Below are positions 1 to 8,648 of a DNA stretch of 36,796 nucleotides, piece after piece. The notes below the pieces were generated by a model that saw nothing but the letters and a program-made list of their open reading frames with translations, made no database searches and was not told where the DNA came from. The stretch is taken from assembly GCA_023231475.1 (NCBI GenBank), contig JALJEE010000230.1:1-36796 (forward strand), given 5' to 3'. The position numbers were made by a program, and so were the translations under genes. The stretch comes from Seison nebaliae (taxonomy: Eukaryota; Rotifera; Pararotatoria; Seisonacea; Seisonidae). Position 1 is the first letter of the stretch, and every line of letters starts with the position of its first letter.

Positions 1-228
1 TTTTTTGAACAAAATGGCGATTTTGGCGCCATTTTTTTTTTCTTCAATAGAGATAGTTGGAGTACTTCTTTCCTTTCTTCTCATGAATGACCAGAATTTC
101 GAGGTGTTGTTCATTTTAACCAATTCCTCATATTTTTGTTCCTCCGCTTTCCTAAGTAAATCGCGAACAGCATAACGGAAGTCTCTCCGAGCAGTTTTTC
201 TAATGGTTATTATTTCGTTCCTTATTTT
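1..228 (-). mobile_element. non-LTR retrotransposon remnant, linker before reverse transcriptase
   Basis: Read on the minus strand, positions 228 to 1 stay open for 76 codons and run off the window edge; an in-frame TAA lies at 231-229 and a TGA at 237-235. The peptide has the pattern seen between the APE-type endonuclease and the reverse transcriptase of LINE-like elements: a basic helix (RKTARRDFRYAVRDLLRKAE), then YEEL, then SKFWSFMRRKE, then a short PTISIEE stretch. The family match is from remembered pattern, not a search. Upstream stops and the lack of an endonuclease in the next 500 bases indicate a truncated, dead copy. The reverse transcriptase, if present, would lie beyond the left edge. 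The exact LINE clade cannot be stated. Confidence 0.5.
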
Positions 229-761
229 TTATCTTCACTCAATTTTTGAATAAACATTTCAATTCTTAATTCCCTTCCAATAATTTGACTAATTCTTATA
301 TCTCTAATCTAATATAATCGACCAATTCTAATTTTTTTATTCTTTTTTTTTATCATTTTGCAAAAAGAAAGGAAAACCAAAAAGGTTTTTTCCAAAAAAT
401 TGATGGGGGTGCCACTAATTCCGACAACGTTAGCATGCAACTTTAGAATGATCATACATTGTTAATTTCGAACTATATCTTCAATTCATTGATGTCAATT
501 TTTAGTTCTAATTAGTTAAAAATGGAGAAAACTAAAGTCATTAAAAAAAAGACGATTGTTTCTTGAAGAAATTCGGAGCCATTACGACCATCATCACATA
601 AAAGTCATCATTTTTATGAACTATCAAAGTCTATTTATTCTTCAACTCATTTGTGCGTTTTTAAAATCCAAAAACTTTCCTTCTTTATCAAAACCCAAGA
701 ATATCATTTTTAAATTTGAATATCTTCAATAAAATTCCATGTGTAATATTTCGTTATTACA
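229..761. other. intergenic, no supported gene
   Basis: AT-rich spacer between the retrotransposon remnant and HOP2. A less AT-rich patch at about 404-446 (with GATGGGGGTGCCACTAATTC) stands out and lies in a short minus-strand open frame of about 50 codons; it may be more of the same retrotransposon. No HOP2 TATA box was recognised. Confidence 0.4.
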
Positions 762-1492
762 ATGAGTACAAAAGTTGATGTCGTATTAAAATATTTAATA
801 GAGCAAGAACGACCTTATAATGTTAATGATATCTTCCAAAATTTACACAAGAAATACAAAATTCCAGTTTATTTCATAATTTTTTTTCCTCATTCCTCAT
901 AAATTTTTAGTTTATTCAAAAATCCTTGGAAAATCTGAGAGACGATAATAAAATAGTCGAAAAAATATATGGAAAACAAAAAATTTATTGTTATATAGTT
1001 CGTCTAATATATTTTTGAGTTTTATAAAACATTCTAATTTTAGAAAGAAATTGCCAATGATAATGAATTGGTAGAAATGAAGGAAAATTTACGTATCATA
1101 AAAGATGAAAACAAAAAACTTTATGAGAAAAAGGAGATTTTGTTAAAGGATTACGAAAAGTTGAAGATAGTAATTACGAATTGCGATTTGGATAAAATGA
1201 TAATGACAAATAAAGAAAAAATTGAAAAATTGAATAAAATATCGTTTTCCAATGACACGCTATCAGATGGTATCAAAGTAGATTTGAAATTATTAAAGAA
1301 ATTGAAATCGACGTTGAAAGATCGAAAAAATAAATTTTATGACATATTTGATGGAATGTTAGAGAACAGTGATATGTCAAAAGAAGAATTACTTGTTAGA
1401 AACTTCATTAAAATTGTTTTCTCATTTTTTAATTTCAGACAAAAATTGGGATAAACGATCAAATCGCAAGAATCGAAAAATTATCTATATGA
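762..1492 (+). CDS. PSMC3IP: homologous-pairing protein 2 (HOP2/PSMC3IP), four exons
   Basis: Proposed join 762..866, 911..997, 1044..1394, 1439..1492, giving 198 residues (human about 217). HOP2 pairs with MND1 in the nucleus and helps DMC1/RAD51 promote strand invasion in meiotic recombination. The N-terminal winged helix is recognisable: VLKYLIEQERPYNVNDIF (residues 8-25), then after two introns EKIYGKQKIYCY, which aligns with the vertebrate KEKMYGKQKIYF. A Lys/Glu-rich coiled coil fills most of exon 3. The last exon gives TKIGINDQIARIEKLSI, like the GIETDEDY tail of the vertebrate protein. Introns are 44, 46 and 44 bp, with donors GTTTAT, GTTCGT and GTTAGA and acceptors ending TTTAG, TTTAG and TTCAG. 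The ATG at 762 is the first in frame and gives a family-like N-terminus. It is convergent with the next gene (311 bp between stops). Confidence 0.85.
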
Positions 1493-1514
1493 AATATAAT
1501 TTTAATTTTTCTAT

Positions 1515-1520
1515 AATAAA
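1515..1520 (+). terminator. AATAAA poly(A) signal of HOP2
   Basis: An AATAAA lies 23 bases after the HOP2 stop codon, in the usual place for a short 3' UTR. Confidence 0.5.
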
Positions 1521-1749
1521 TTTTTAAATAATTTAGAATAAATTTTTTTTTTGTTCAACAGAATTTTAAAAAAAGTTGAGATTATATGTGTTTATTAAAA
1601 TAAAATTGAAAAACCGATAAAATAAAGAAATGAGTAAAAAAAGAAATCTCATTAAAATTTGAAATAGGGAAAGAGCTCTAGAACGACAAAGGAAGCACCA
1701 TTTTCTGCCTCAACTAAATGTTCGAGCAATCATTAACCAATTTCATTAT

Positions 1750-1755
1750 TTTATT
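1750..1755 (-). terminator. AATAAA poly(A) signal of the 1804-3486 gene
   Basis: The plus strand reads TTTATT, so AATAAA on the minus strand, about 50 bases past the stop codon of the Gly/Ser/Pro-rich gene. A second copy lies at 1591-1596. Confidence 0.4.
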
Positions 1756-1803
1756 AGAGAATTTGAAGTAATTTAATCTGTTCTATACATTCATTTAAAT
1801 AAT

Positions 1804-3486
1804 TTATTTTCCTTTCACCTCAAATGTAACATATCCTGGAACAGTGTAACGACGTACAATTTCTTCAATAGAACCGAACGATTGTGAACTACCACCAAAA
1901 CTTGATGACGATTGTTCAAATGAGGAGTAACTTGAACCACCACCCATACCACCGCTATAACTGGAACTAGCATCAATACCACCGCCATAACTAGAACTAG
2001 CATCCATACCGCCACCATAACTGGCACCATAAGATCCAGAACCACCTGCACCATAATCTGATGATGAGGAGAAATTGGATGACATTGATGAATAGTTTGA
2101 CCCACCAGCACTACCAAAATCAGCCCCACCTCCGAATGATACACCGCCATCACCAAAACCACTACTGCCAGATTCGAAACTCGAGGAACTACTTCCAAAA
2201 CTGCTCGAACCACTTGAAGAGAAATCTGCGACAGATCCATAACTACCGGACGATCCTCCTCCTGCTGCTATTGCTTTATATTCTTGCATGACATCTGATG
2301 GTGGTTGCAATTGTTGATGTGTGATAGTCATTCCAAATTGTTGGAGAGCAGAAGATATAGCTCCCAAATCTCTCAATTGTCCTGAATATCGTTGGACATA
2401 AGTTTGAGGATTGACTTTGATTACACCTAAATTATGAACTTCTTTCATCAGTTTGACATCTGCTGATTTCCATTGGACAATCATGTTCTTTACATTTTCC
2501 GCACGTTTGACATCTGCTGATTTCTGATAAATAACTCGACGTTTCTGTTGTTTGTAAGGTAACCATCGTTCAATAATTAAGGAACGTGGCTTGGGTGGAA
2601 GAGGAGGTAACCGTTCAACGATTACTCTTCGTGGAGGTGGTGGCATTCGAGGTAATTGCTTAGTGATTACCTTTGGCCCTGGTGCCACTGGTGGTTTTGG
2701 AGGATTTTCCCGAACGACTAATGGAGTAGGTGTGGGAGCTCGTGGTGGTCGTTGACGAATAACAATCGGAGGAGCTGGTGGTGGACCAGGTGGTCTAACT
2801 TCCTTAATGATTATAGGGCCGGGTGGTGGGGGAGTTGGTGGTTGCAAATATCTAACAGCGATCTCTTGTTTATAAGTAACAGCTTCGTTGTTTGTTTTTT
2901 GAACAACTTTTGGATTGGGATCATAATTAATTTTATATTGATCTATCGACATTGATGATGATGACATATTAGCTCCATCACCTGAACCAAAAGAACTACC
3001 ACCTTCAAAGGAAGTGCTACTACTGAAAGAAGAATTTGAATCTCCTTCAAAACCAGCCGAACCACTGAATGAACCACCGAAAGAACCGCCACTTTCACCT
3101 GCACCAAATGTAGCACCAGATGAATAATCTCCAGCCGAGGAACCACTTGAACTATAACTACTTGATTCATAATTGAAAGAAGATGAACTATCGCCACCAG
3201 CTCCAAAATCTGCTCCATTCATCATCATCCCTCCATCTCCACCAGATGCATCACTTCCAAATGATGAACTAGAATAAGATGAACTTTCCATACCGCCTTC
3301 CATACCGGCCATTCCAGATTCGAAACCTCCACTCATACCTCCTCCATATGAGGATGATGAAGAGGAAGAAAAGGAAGAAGAACCAGAGGTGTAATGTTGG
3401 GCACCGATACCTTCGATTCCACCTTGACCACCTAAATCACTAGCGGCCACGTAATTTTTCATCAATTTCATATGAGTCTGATTCAT
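1804..3486 (-). CDS. Gly/Ser-rich protein with proline-rich six-repeat core (paralogue A)
   Basis: An uninterrupted 560-codon frame from ATG to TAA, no intron. Residues 1-180 are Gly/Ser-rich with spaced Phe and Tyr. Residues 184-400 are a conserved core, 406-540 a second Gly/Ser-rich arm, and 541-560 a short conserved end (VRRYTVPGYVTFEVKGK). The core starts YKINYDPNPKVV and holds six units of about 15 residues (216-310), each a PPxPP-type proline run followed by two to four aliphatic residues and a charged pair (IIIKEVR, IVIRQR, LVVREN, KVITKQL, RVIVERL, SLIIERW), closing with LPYKQQKRRVIYQ. The 4647-6032 gene shares the whole core and the C-terminal motif. No signal peptide or membrane segment is seen, so it is probably intracellular. 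The head-core-tail plan resembles filament-forming or cortical structural proteins, which is an analogy and not homology. Function unknown. Confidence 0.85.
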   Translation of the reverse strand: MNQTHMKLMKNYVAASDLGGQGGIEGIGAQHYTSGSSSFSSSSSSSYGGGMSGGFESGMAGMEGGMESSSYSSSSFGSDASGGDGGMMMNGADFGAGGDSSSSFNYESSSYSSSGSSAGDYSSGATFGAGESGGSFGGSFSGSAGFEGDSNSSFSSSTSFEGGSSFGSGDGANMSSSSMSIDQYKINYDPNPKVVQKTNNEAVTYKQEIAVRYLQPPTPPPPGPIIIKEVRPPGPPPAPPIVIRQRPPRAPTPTPLVVRENPPKPPVAPGPKVITKQLPRMPPPPRRVIVERLPPLPPKPRSLIIERWLPYKQQKRRVIYQKSADVKRAENVKNMIVQWKSADVKLMKEVHNLGVIKVNPQTYVQRYSGQLRDLGAISSALQQFGMTITHQQLQPPSDVMQEYKAIAAGGGSSGSYGSVADFSSSGSSSFGSSSSSFESGSSGFGDGGVSFGGGADFGSAGGSNYSSMSSNFSSSSDYGAGGSGSYGASYGGGMDASSSYGGGIDASSSYSGGMGGGSSYSSFEQSSSSFGGSSQSFGSIEEIVRRYTVPGYVTFEVKGK

Positions 3487-3538
3487 TTTCGTTTAATGAA
3501 AATTTCAAAGTAAATCTTTCTAGAGATTTGCTCATCAA

Positions 3539-3544
3539 TTTATA
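3539..3544 (-). promoter_or_regulatory. TATA box of paralogue A
   Basis: TATAAA on the minus strand (context GGATATAAATT), 53 bases upstream of the start codon at 3486. Transcription starting about 30 bases downstream would leave a 5' UTR of roughly 25 bases. Confidence 0.4.
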
Positions 3545-4520
3545 TCCGTAAGGTAAAGTGATATGATGGACATCAGCGATTTTTATCATCGACCTTCATC
3601 AATTTTACTTTCATCGAAAATAGTGATTTAATTATCAATTTGTGTATGTTTGAACAATTCATTATAATTTGTAATTACTATCTTCAATTATCATAATTAT
3701 TATCATCATTTGTGATAATATTAATTTGGTATTTTAATTAAAATTCTTTTTGAAACCGATTCTCTTCCGGCTGTCTCTCATCAAAAGGAAAGTTTCATTT
3801 TCTTCAAATATCAATATTATCTAATAATTCAATAATTTTATCTCAATTATCTAATTAAATAACGATCCATCATCTTATCATTATATTATCGACAATTTAA
3901 TTGTTTGAAAATAATTTATAAATTTCAATTATATTTTTCGAAATAAAATTTTTAAATTTCACTTCATTATAAAAACAGAAAACATTCAAAATTATTAAAC
4001 GAAAAACAAACATAAAATTTATGATTCGTAAAGTCTGCTTGACTTATCCTTTCCAATCGAGAAAATGAAAGAAAAAGACACGACAATAATAAGTTGAGAA
4101 TGTCAGATAAGATCATTAAAAAAAATATCATATCGATATCTAAAAAGAATGAGGAAACTTGTTTTTGTTTGTACGAGAAGGAAATGAAGATTTTTAAGAC
4201 AAAGCAACAATAGGCGGAACATGAATTGATGTTGCAAATAAAAATGTCGTTTAGATAGTGATACTAATTTGAAATAGATAAGGTAAGGAAGAAACGACGA
4301 ATGTAGAAAGGCAGAACGTGAAAAATTAATAGGAAAACTATTTTTTCTAATCCAAATAAATTTGGAGAGACAATAAGATATCATCAAGGATCCAAACGTT
4401 TGATACACTTCAATTAACCGCCGACTGTTACGATTAATTATCATCTTCTCCAGTGTTCTTATGAAGAAGCGGAAGAATTGAATAAAATAGAAAGTGTAGT
4501 ATATAGATCATTCATATTGA

Positions 4521-4526
4521 TATAAA
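4521..4526 (+). promoter_or_regulatory. TATA box of paralogue B
   Basis: TATAAA (context TGATATAAACTC), 121 bases upstream of the chosen ATG at 4647. A second TATATA-type stretch lies at about 4499-4505. Confidence 0.35.
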
Positions 4527-4646
4527 CTCAAATCATTACAGTTCAATTGTTATATCATACATCGGATACTTATTCGAAATAAATACTCAATTTTTCGATT
4601 GACACCAAAAAAATTCCCAAGATTCATTTTTCACCTTTTTTGGTTC

Positions 4647-6032
4647 ATGGAAAATTTTCAACAAACATCTTCATATTCTTCATCATCTGCAGTCGTCAAT
4701 AACGATATGAATGATGAAGGTCACCAATCGCTATTTCAATCGGCTAATACGGATTTTGGACAAACGGAGAAACCGGTTGGAAGTCATTTATTCGATAACG
4801 CTTACAGCGTTGAAGAAATGAATACTGAAAATTTCGAAAATAGTTTTCAATACAACACTTCCCAAGAAGCAAATAACCTTCCCGCCGATACAATAGTAGG
4901 TGCGGGGAATTATTATTCTGAACAAACAAATAATAATTTCGATGGTAGTAATTTGAATTATGTAACCGAACTTTCTGGCTTGAAAGAAAATGAGAGTAAT
5001 TTTGAAAATTATAAATACCAAATAAACTATGATCCACACCCTCAAGTGATTAGAAAGGAGAATAATGATCAAATCACTTATAAACAAGAAGTTGCTGTTA
5101 GATATTTACAACCGCCAACTCCACCTCCACCTGGTCCGATTATAATAAAAGAAGTTCGCCCACCAGCACCACCACCAGCTCCACCCGTTATTATTCGTCA
5201 ACGACCTCCTCGTGCACCAACTCCACCACCTTTGGTAGTTAGAGAGAATCCTCCACAACCTCCAACTGCACCGGGACCGAAAATAATAACGAAACAATTA
5301 CCACCAGTTGCACCTCCACCAAGACGAGTTATCATCGAGCGATTACCCCCTTTACCACCTAAACCTCGTTCATTAATTGTGGAGCGTTGGCTACCTTACA
5401 AACAACAAAAACGACGTGTTATCTATCAAAGAGCTAAACATGTGGAGAATCAGCAACCGGTAAAGAATTTAATCATTCAATGGGGTGGTGCTAATACGAA
5501 GGTGGTAAAAGAGGTTCATAATTTGGGTATAATTAAAGTGAATCCAATGAGATACACAGAACAATATTCTGGACAATTGAGAGATGTGGGTGCTATTCAA
5601 TCTGCCTTACAAGAATTCGGTATGGATATCAACAACGAAAAATTACAAGTCCCCAATAAATATAGAGACCAATTGAACCAGAATGATGGTAGTTTATATG
5701 CAACTGATGAGGCGGGATTAGATTTTGGTCAGAATACAATTAACAATTTTGAAGATAGAATCAACACCTCTTCAACCATCAATCAAATTCGAACGACTTC
5801 GAATTATGATAATTTTGATGGAAATTTCGACGGAAATTTTAACCAACAAAATTTCTCCGATTCATTCAATTCTTTCGCAACGACTGGTACTTCGGGGTTT
5901 GAAACTCAAAATATTCTGGATTCTGCTGGGGATTCGAATGGTGACAACTCGAATATGACGGAAGATATTCAGGATATAATTCGAAAATATTCAATTCCAG
6001 GATTTAAGACGTTTGAAGTGCGTGGTAATTAG
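4647..6032 (+). CDS. Asn/Ser/Phe-rich protein with proline-rich six-repeat core (paralogue B)
   Basis: An intronless 461-codon frame from the ATG at 4647; the open frame reaches further back to 4599 but without an ATG. Residues 1-120 are Asn/Ser/Glu-rich, with little of the Gly richness of paralogue A. The core begins YKYQINYDPHPQV near residue 122 and carries the same six proline-plus-aliphatic units (IIIKEVR, VIIRQR, LVVREN, KIITKQL, RVIIERL, SLIVERW), the LPYKQQKRRVIYQ junction, and the HNLGIIKVNP and YSGQLRDVGAI blocks. A second low-complexity Asn/Phe arm follows and the end is IRKYSIPGFKTFEVRGN. Core identity is very high while both arms have diverged in composition, so the core is the constrained part. 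Its stop lies 60 bp from the stop of the convergent LRRC49-like gene. Function unknown. Confidence 0.85.
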   Translation: MENFQQTSSYSSSSAVVNNDMNDEGHQSLFQSANTDFGQTEKPVGSHLFDNAYSVEEMNTENFENSFQYNTSQEANNLPADTIVGAGNYYSEQTNNNFDGSNLNYVTELSGLKENESNFENYKYQINYDPHPQVIRKENNDQITYKQEVAVRYLQPPTPPPPGPIIIKEVRPPAPPPAPPVIIRQRPPRAPTPPPLVVRENPPQPPTAPGPKIITKQLPPVAPPPRRVIIERLPPLPPKPRSLIVERWLPYKQQKRRVIYQRAKHVENQQPVKNLIIQWGGANTKVVKEVHNLGIIKVNPMRYTEQYSGQLRDVGAIQSALQEFGMDINNEKLQVPNKYRDQLNQNDGSLYATDEAGLDFGQNTINNFEDRINTSSTINQIRTTSNYDNFDGNFDGNFNQQNFSDSFNSFATTGTSGFETQNILDSAGDSNGDNSNMTEDIQDIIRKYSIPGFKTFEVRGN

Positions 6033-6047
6033 GAAAGAAGAAACTCG

Positions 6048-6053
6048 TTTATT
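6048..6053 (-). terminator. AATAAA poly(A) signal of the LRRC49-like gene
   Basis: Minus-strand AATAAA (TTTATT on plus), about 40 bases past the stop at 6092 and 15 bases beyond the stop of the convergent paralogue B, so the two 3' UTRs must overlap. Confidence 0.45.
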
Positions 6054-6091
6054 TACAAACTTTATAGAGATAATGAGAAAAGGAATGAGTA

Positions 6092-8648
6092 TCAAATGAA
6101 ACATTTCTTTTCCAACTCTAAAATATTATGCAACATAGATCGATTCTTATTGAAACTTATTCGATGTCGACGAGAACGTGTATTTAATTGATGTTGTCGT
6201 CTTAATGTTCGAAATTTTATAACTTTCTCATTTAAGTTTTGTATTATTCTCTCATTCCAATCGTTCAATTTTAAATCAAAATTATGCTTTAATCCACTCT
6301 CTTTCGCATTCGACTTCCATTCAATCGAATTTTGTAGATCGATCGATAATTTATACAAAGTCGTTGGTTTTTGATGTCGTTTCGAAATGAATTCTTTCAA
6401 TTCATCATACCTTCAAATTTAAAAATAATTTTTTCATGTTCAAAACAATAAAATGAAACTTTTTTTTATTCCTCATTCTCATCGATAAATTCAACAATTG
6501 TTGATTAGAAAGCAGATTAATCAGATAATAAAATGGTCCGACGAAATCGATCGATTCTTGTCGATGATCCGATTCAATCTTTTTAAGGAAATATTAATAA
6601 ACTTTTCAAATAAACAAATTCTAATAAAACATTTTTATTATTGAGTTCTTCTAAACAACTCATCGACTGGAGTAAATATAATCTCCAAATTTTATTGTTT
6701 AGGAAGTTATTCTTCTTCTTCAAAGTTATCTTCACCGGATTATTTAACAATTCCATCGTCGTCAATTGATCTAATCGTTGAATGGAACAATCATTAAATT
6801 CGAATGACTATAAATCCAATTTACAATTGCTAATTCATCTCAAAAAAGTTTAAACTTGTAAATTTGGATATTTCGATTGAATTTGAATGAGACAATTGGA
6901 TAATTGATTGATTGAAATTGAATTGAAAACGATTTTCGTTGAAATAGATGCAATTGTAATCGGGACAGAATTTTTCAGAAATGTTTCTAAAGCATGATGA
7001 CCGAACAGGAATAGACATTGTTTCCCTCCAACATCATTTCCGTTTGCATTTGTCGGAGTTTTTTGTTTGAGAGAAGATGGGCGAACATTCGAATGTGCTG
7101 ATTGTATTACTCGTTCTTGAACATTTGATCGTCTCGAACTACTACGAGATGTTGCTCGTCTACTATCGATTCTAGTTGTTCGATAATAATCATTGACGGA
7201 ATGTGACTGGTTTGGAGGAACGTGAATTTTCATCGAATTCGACAAAGAAGAAGAATTACAAAAAGATTTCTCGTGATGATATCGTTTGATTGGGAAAAGA
7301 TTAGTTTGGAATTTTTGAAATTGTTGTTGATTCTTCTTTATGAAATTCGTCGATGTAGTATCGATGTTGATGGTACTGACCTTCAAACCATTCGTATTCA
7401 TTAAATCATTCTTAATGAGTTGATGCGATGGAAATGAATTAATCTTCTCGCCATTCAATATTTGAATTCGTGAAAACTGTTCAATGATCTGTTGTTTCGT
7501 ATATTGGACGGAAGAATCTTGATGATCATCAATATTCATTAAAGGTGTTCTCTCAATTGACAGTTCCTGTAACTCGATACAATCTCTTAACGATCCGATA
7601 CTTCGAAGTGATGAAAATCGATTTCGACTCAAAAATATTCTTTTCAATTTTCGTAAATTCTTCAACGATGTTGGTAATTGACGAATACAATTCTTTTTCA
7701 CGTTCAATTCGCTGAGATTGCCGAAACCATTATCCAAGATTGAGAGACTTTTGATTCGATTATCTGCCAAATTTAAAATTCGCAAATTTGAAAGATGTTC
7801 GAGATTCTCTACGATCGTAATCTGATTCGAATGTAAATCGAGGATATCTAGTGAGGTAATATCTCTCATATTTTCTATTTTTTTTATCCTAAAAAAAATT
7901 TATAAATTTGATATGTTTTAAAAATGAAAAAAATTATCGTAAATTATTTTTAAAAAAAGTCATTTGAATTATACATTATAATTATTTGTATGAAGGTATT
8001 ATTATTATAAGACCGTAAATTATAAGACTAAAAAATAATTGTTAACCGATTCTTTCCCAATAAGAGAACTTTTAAAGAAATTAACTGATTGATTCCATTA
8101 ATTGCGGTGAGACGATTGTCGAATAGATCTAACAAAACTATTGACGGATAAAGAAAATGGAGTTGAGGTAGACGCATAATAGAATTATGTTTCAAATTCA
8201 ATAAACGTATACGATCGTTCTTGAATAACGGTAATTGATTCAACATTGTATGACGAACATGTTGAACTAAATTCATTTTTGATTTTAAAGTTGCGCAATA
8301 AATATCGGAATCCTTCTCCAGGATAATCAATGGAACTTGCTTCAAATTGGCACTACTCAATATAATTCGATCTGTAAATTGTTGTTTCTCGGAAATGATG
8401 GCTACAATCGTCTCATCGGCTAATGTATCAATGACATGTAATTCATGTATTGCATTGTCGGTAGATGATGATGGAATTGTCGAAAAATCATTCAATGCTG
8501 TTACTTTTTTCGTTGATAATAATAATTGTGTATCAATTGCCAATTTCTCATTTTTCATTATTCTCTCCTCCTTAAACTTCTTATATCGTTGCACAGGTAA
8601 TGGTAATTGATTACGTCGAAATCTTTCCACCGAACTAATGAATGACAT
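6092..8648 (-). CDS. LRRC49: LRRC49-like leucine-rich-repeat protein (tubulin polyglutamylase complex), five exons
   Basis: Proposed complement join of 8648..8047, 7888..6856, 6807..6631, 6578..6460 and 6410..6092, in frame throughout for 749 residues (human LRRC49 about 690). LRRC49 (CSTPP2) is a subunit of the TTLL1 tubulin polyglutamylase complex at centriolar satellites and ciliary microtubules. Leucine-rich repeats span about residues 148-310. Across intron 1 the spliced peptide LLLGKNRIKKIENM matches vertebrate LLLGKNRIKKISNL. A Ser/Asn-rich linker follows. The conserved C-terminal block is also present: LFLFGHHALETF near residue 490, then SKYPNLQ and RLDQLT, and a charged final exon. 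Introns are 158, 48, 52 and 49 bp, with donors GTTAAC, GTTTAA, GTTTTA and GTTTCA. Acceptors such as AAAAAG and TGAAG lack a pyrimidine tract. The ATG at 8648 is the first in frame; the frame upstream of it has none. Confidence 0.85.

Larger units (their letters stand above)
3487..4646. other. 1.16 kb divergent intergenic region, candidate bidirectional promoter
   Basis: Separates the start codons of the two paralogues, which are transcribed away from each other. Both sides carry a TATAAA at a sensible distance (listed separately), so shared control is plausible. On the plus strand, 4100-4210 reads as 37 Lys/Glu-rich codons from an ATG, then a TAG, then the same frame continues 14 more codons to a second TAG at 4256. 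Another coil-like stretch follows near 4280-4365 in a different frame. This could be a decayed small gene or only A-rich chance coding. The 113-codon minus-strand frame at 4103-4444 is hydrophobic antisense of this and is not a gene. Confidence 0.4.

Noticed and set aside
7-33. AAAATGGCG/CGCCATTTT inverted repeat at the left edge
   Set aside because: Falls within the open retrotransposon frame; may simply be codons, and nothing supports a terminator or a transposon end.
1815-3218. Frames of 67-141 codons on both strands inside paralogue A
   Set aside because: Shadows of the Gly/Ser/Pro-rich gene, produced by its repetitive codons.
4103-4444. 113-codon minus-strand hydrophobic frame
   Set aside because: Translation of pyrimidine-rich antisense DNA in an intergenic region; no domain pattern and no partner exons.
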